Positions 62,065 through 64,000 of a stretch of 64,000 bases of DNA are shown here, piece by piece. The position numbers were made by a program, and so were the translations under genes. The notes below the pieces were generated by a model. That model made no database searches, had not been told where the DNA came from, and was given only the letters and a program-made list of their open reading frames with translations. Origin of the DNA: Clostridiales bacterium Firm_04 (lineage in GTDB: Bacteria > Bacillota > Clostridia > Oscillospirales > Ruminococcaceae); the NCBI GenBank assembly GCA_001603005.1, contig LVAJ01000027.1, forward strand, positions 95,266-159,265, in the 5' to 3' direction. Numbering within the stretch: position 1 is the first letter of the stretch; the number at the start of each line of letters is the position of its first letter.

Positions 62065-63891
62065 ATGAAACAGAAAATGCGAAGGCTGCTTGCGGGCGCG
62101 CTGTCGGCTGTGCTGCTGGGCACGGCAATGCCGCTGGAAGCCGTATCCGCCGCAGAAAGTGCTGCTGCCGTGGATACATTCCGCCAGATCATCCGCAATG
62201 CATGGGAGAACTGCACGGAGAACGTCCGGCTTTCCAATGTCCGGATGACCTCGGACGAAGTGATCGAGGCATACTACGACATGCTCTATACGGATGCGAA
62301 ATGGTTCTATGTCGATTCGAGCTTTAATTATACGACCTCGATCTCCGGCAGAGTGTCCAGCCTGATCCTGAAATACAACTATGACAAATCTGAAGTCCCG
62401 TCCATGACCGAAGCCTTTGACGCCGAGGTGGAGCGCCTGAAAAATGCGGTGCAGCCGGAGTGGTCGGATGCGGAAAAGGTGCTGTTCGTACACGATCATC
62501 TTGCAGAGGTCTGCGAATACGACCTGACCTTTGACAAATCGGATGCCTATGCTGCACTTCTGGGCGGCACGGCGGTCTGTCAGGGCTATGCGCTCGCGAT
62601 GTGCGTGGTGCTCCGCGAAATGGGCATTCCGTGCTATGCGATCACGAGCGACGAACTGAAGCACATGTGGAATGTGGTGCAGGTGGACGGCAAATGGTAC
62701 CAGATCGACGCGACGTTTGACGATTCCGCGCCAGATATGCTGGGGCACACGACGCACATGTTCATGCTGCGCAGCGATGATTATATGTATGCAGATGACA
62801 TGCATCATGCGGACGACTGGAATTATTTTGCGAACGGCGAGCAGATCGTCTGCGATTCCGCGGATTATGACAGCGCATTCTGGAGCGGCGCGGTTGACAC
62901 CTGCACGCCGATGCCGGACGGCACATGGGTTTATTCAGTCGCGGCGGATCCGCAGAACGTCGTGTTCGTGAGCGATATCAAATGTGACCTGATGCGCGGC
63001 AATGCAGACGGCGCCGAAAAGCTGGGGAGCGTTTCCGCAGCATGGCCGACACAGAACGGCAACTTCTTTACGGTCTGCTACACGACCACGCAGGTCTACG
63101 GCGATAAGCTGTACTATTTCGATGACAAAACGATCTATGCAAAGCCGCTCTCCGGCGGCAGCGCGGAGAAGATCTATACGCTGAGCAAAGCGGAGCAGGC
63201 AGAGGGGTATCTTTACGGCATCGTGATCGACGAAAACGGTCTGCTGAAATATCAGGTCATGCCGCTGCCGGCATTCAAGAGCGAGAATACTTACGATTCC
63301 GAAGCTGTGTTCCATACGATGCAGCTGCCGGAACCGCAGGCAGAGACCGAAACGACCACGACAACGACTACCACTACCACAACAACCACGACTACAACTA
63401 CAACCACGACAACGACGACCACAACAACAACGACAACGACCACGCCGAAACCGGTCACGACCACGACAACCACGACTACGCCGAAGCCGGTCACGACTAC
63501 GACCACAACCACGACCACGCCGAAGCCGGTCACGACCACGACAACGACTACCACGCCGAAACCGGTCACGACCACGACAACCACAACCACGCCGAAGCCG
63601 GAAACGACGACAGCCGAAACAACCGCGACGATCACGGAAACACTGCCGGAATCGTCCGAAACAACGCAGACGACCGCGGTGCTGCAGATCACAAAGCGCG
63701 GCGATCTGAACTGCGACGGCATGACGGATGTGTCGGATGCGGTCATGCTGGCGCGCCTGCTGACCGAGGACAAATTGCTGAAGCTCTCGGATCAGGGCTA
63801 TGTGAATGCGCACTGCAATGACAATGACACGATCGAGCCGGAAGATCTGACATGGATCCTGATGCTGATCGCGCGTCTGATCACGGAATAA
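62065..63891 (+). CDS. Secreted transglutaminase-like protein with polythreonine linker and dockerin
   Basis: 608 residues. A signal peptide (~1-29) and a helical region lead to a transglutaminase-type core (~130-225) with Cys172 (AVCQGYALA), His200 (LKHMWNVV) and Asp215 (YQIDATFDD). A beta-rich domain follows (~230-425), with propeller-like repeats such as GDKLYYFDDKTIYAKPLSGG. The linker (~428-530) has about 33 nearly uninterrupted threonines and five blocks of PKPVTTTTTT type. The C-terminal dockerin (~545-608) has loops DLNCDGMTDVSD and NDNDTIEPED. The start ATG 62065 lies eight bases after GGAGG. Likely a cohesin-bound surface enzyme acting on proteins or peptides. Confidence 0.92.
   Translation: MKQKMRRLLAGALSAVLLGTAMPLEAVSAAESAAAVDTFRQIIRNAWENCTENVRLSNVRMTSDEVIEAYYDMLYTDAKWFYVDSSFNYTTSISGRVSSLILKYNYDKSEVPSMTEAFDAEVERLKNAVQPEWSDAEKVLFVHDHLAEVCEYDLTFDKSDAYAALLGGTAVCQGYALAMCVVLREMGIPCYAITSDELKHMWNVVQVDGKWYQIDATFDDSAPDMLGHTTHMFMLRSDDYMYADDMHHADDWNYFANGEQIVCDSADYDSAFWSGAVDTCTPMPDGTWVYSVAADPQNVVFVSDIKCDLMRGNADGAEKLGSVSAAWPTQNGNFFTVCYTTTQVYGDKLYYFDDKTIYAKPLSGGSAEKIYTLSKAEQAEGYLYGIVIDENGLLKYQVMPLPAFKSENTYDSEAVFHTMQLPEPQAETETTTTTTTTTTTTTTTTTTTTTTTTTTTTTTTPKPVTTTTTTTTPKPVTTTTTTTTTPKPVTTTTTTTTPKPVTTTTTTTTPKPETTTAETTATITETLPESSETTQTTAVLQITKRGDLNCDGMTDVSDAVMLARLLTEDKLLKLSDQGYVNAHCNDNDTIEPEDLTWILMLIARLITE
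63346..63620 (+). repeat. ACN-codon microsatellite encoding the polythreonine linker
   Basis: About 90 codons dominated by ACC, ACG, ACT and ACA, interrupted by five CCGAA(A/G)CCG units. The mix of synonymous codons lowers, but does not remove, the chance of slippage. Confidence 0.85.
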
Positions 63892-63901
63892 CCGCAATAC
63901 A

Positions 63902-63937
63902 AAAAGGGAGAGAAAACGCTGTGTTTTCTCTCCCTCA
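63902..63937. terminator. Hairpin after the transglutaminase-dockerin gene
   Basis: GGGAGAGAAAA pairs with TTTTCTCTCCC around CGCTGTG. On the minus strand it is followed by TTTTTG, on the plus strand only by TCAACTTG, so it may mainly serve a gene beyond the right edge. Confidence 0.7.
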
Positions 63938-64000
63938 ACTTGTATATAAAGTGTCTCCGACGGATTTCTAATGAGGGCTCCGCCCTCAAACTCCTGCTTA

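Noticed and set aside
63291..63773. A valine-rich frame on the minus strand
   Set aside because: It is only the reverse reading of the threonine-codon microsatellite.

Overview
This window looks like a chromosomal segment of a Gram-positive, anaerobic, fibre-degrading gut bacterium close to Ruminococcus (Oscillospiraceae). The reasons are: duplicated dockerin calcium loops on several secreted proteins joined by threonine-rich linkers; a GH3 beta-glucosidase with the permuted domain order known from Ruminococcus and Butyrivibrio; sporulation genes of the Firmicutes type (yqfC, yqfD, ylbJ); the conserved phoH-ybeY-era-yqzL-recO order; and a tryptophan T-box leader. Promoters are mostly TTGACA/TTGCAT, 17 bp, TATAAT. 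I see no rRNA, tRNA, CRISPR array, phage or insertion sequence.

Layout. 0-4.6 kb: a response regulator followed by an ABC exporter with three tandem paralogous permeases, the last cut by the window edge. 4.6-8 kb: a secreted transglutaminase/leucine-rich-repeat/dockerin protein and a BlaI/M56 pair with two clear BlaI-type operators. 8.5-15.5 kb (+): GH3 beta-glucosidase, a small unknown gene, two tandem DUF3810 membrane proteins and DAHP synthase. 15.6-27.6 kb (-): a long housekeeping and sporulation stretch (yqfC-yqfD, then phoH-ybeY-era-zinc-ribbon gene-yqzL-recO-mutS2-CPBP protease-nadE) ending in a lipoprotein with a GH5 cellulase fold that has lost both catalytic glutamates. 27.6-36 kb (+): a MerR/metallo-beta-lactamase operon, ylbJ, a Cys-motif coiled-coil protein, pyrimidine phosphorylase, a methyltransferase, a secreted MBL lipoprotein, an orphan DUF2229 protein and a small membrane protein.

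36-42.5 kb: a sugar acetyltransferase translationally coupled to a secreted dockerin-flavodoxin-cyclophilin-like fusion; interspersed repeats; a LysR regulator; a tandem array of ~194-bp units; then an aldo/keto reductase and a cytoplasmic flavodoxin behind a promoter with two identical-type palindromes. 42.5-47.3 kb: a GntR-ABC-permease-permease-serine hydrolase operon. 48.3-51.8 kb: a glutathione peroxidase-TSCPD protein-OhrR operon with duplicated operators, a LysR regulator and an SGNH hydrolase. 51.9-54 kb: a secreted C39-like peptidase with dockerin and a repetitive Thr/Lys tail. 54.2-61.8 kb (-): a T-box-controlled trpE-trpGD-trpC-trpF-(YhfC protease)-trpB-trpA operon. 62-63.9 kb: a secreted transglutaminase with a very long polythreonine linker and dockerin.

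Two themes stand out: secreted dockerin proteins that are not glycoside hydrolases (two transglutaminase-like, one C39-like, one flavodoxin), and several small self-regulated operons whose operators can be read directly (BlaI, MerR, GntR, MarR types). The most unusual items are the catalytically dead GH5 lipoprotein, the secreted dockerin-flavodoxin-cyclophilin fusion, and the 194-bp repeat array.
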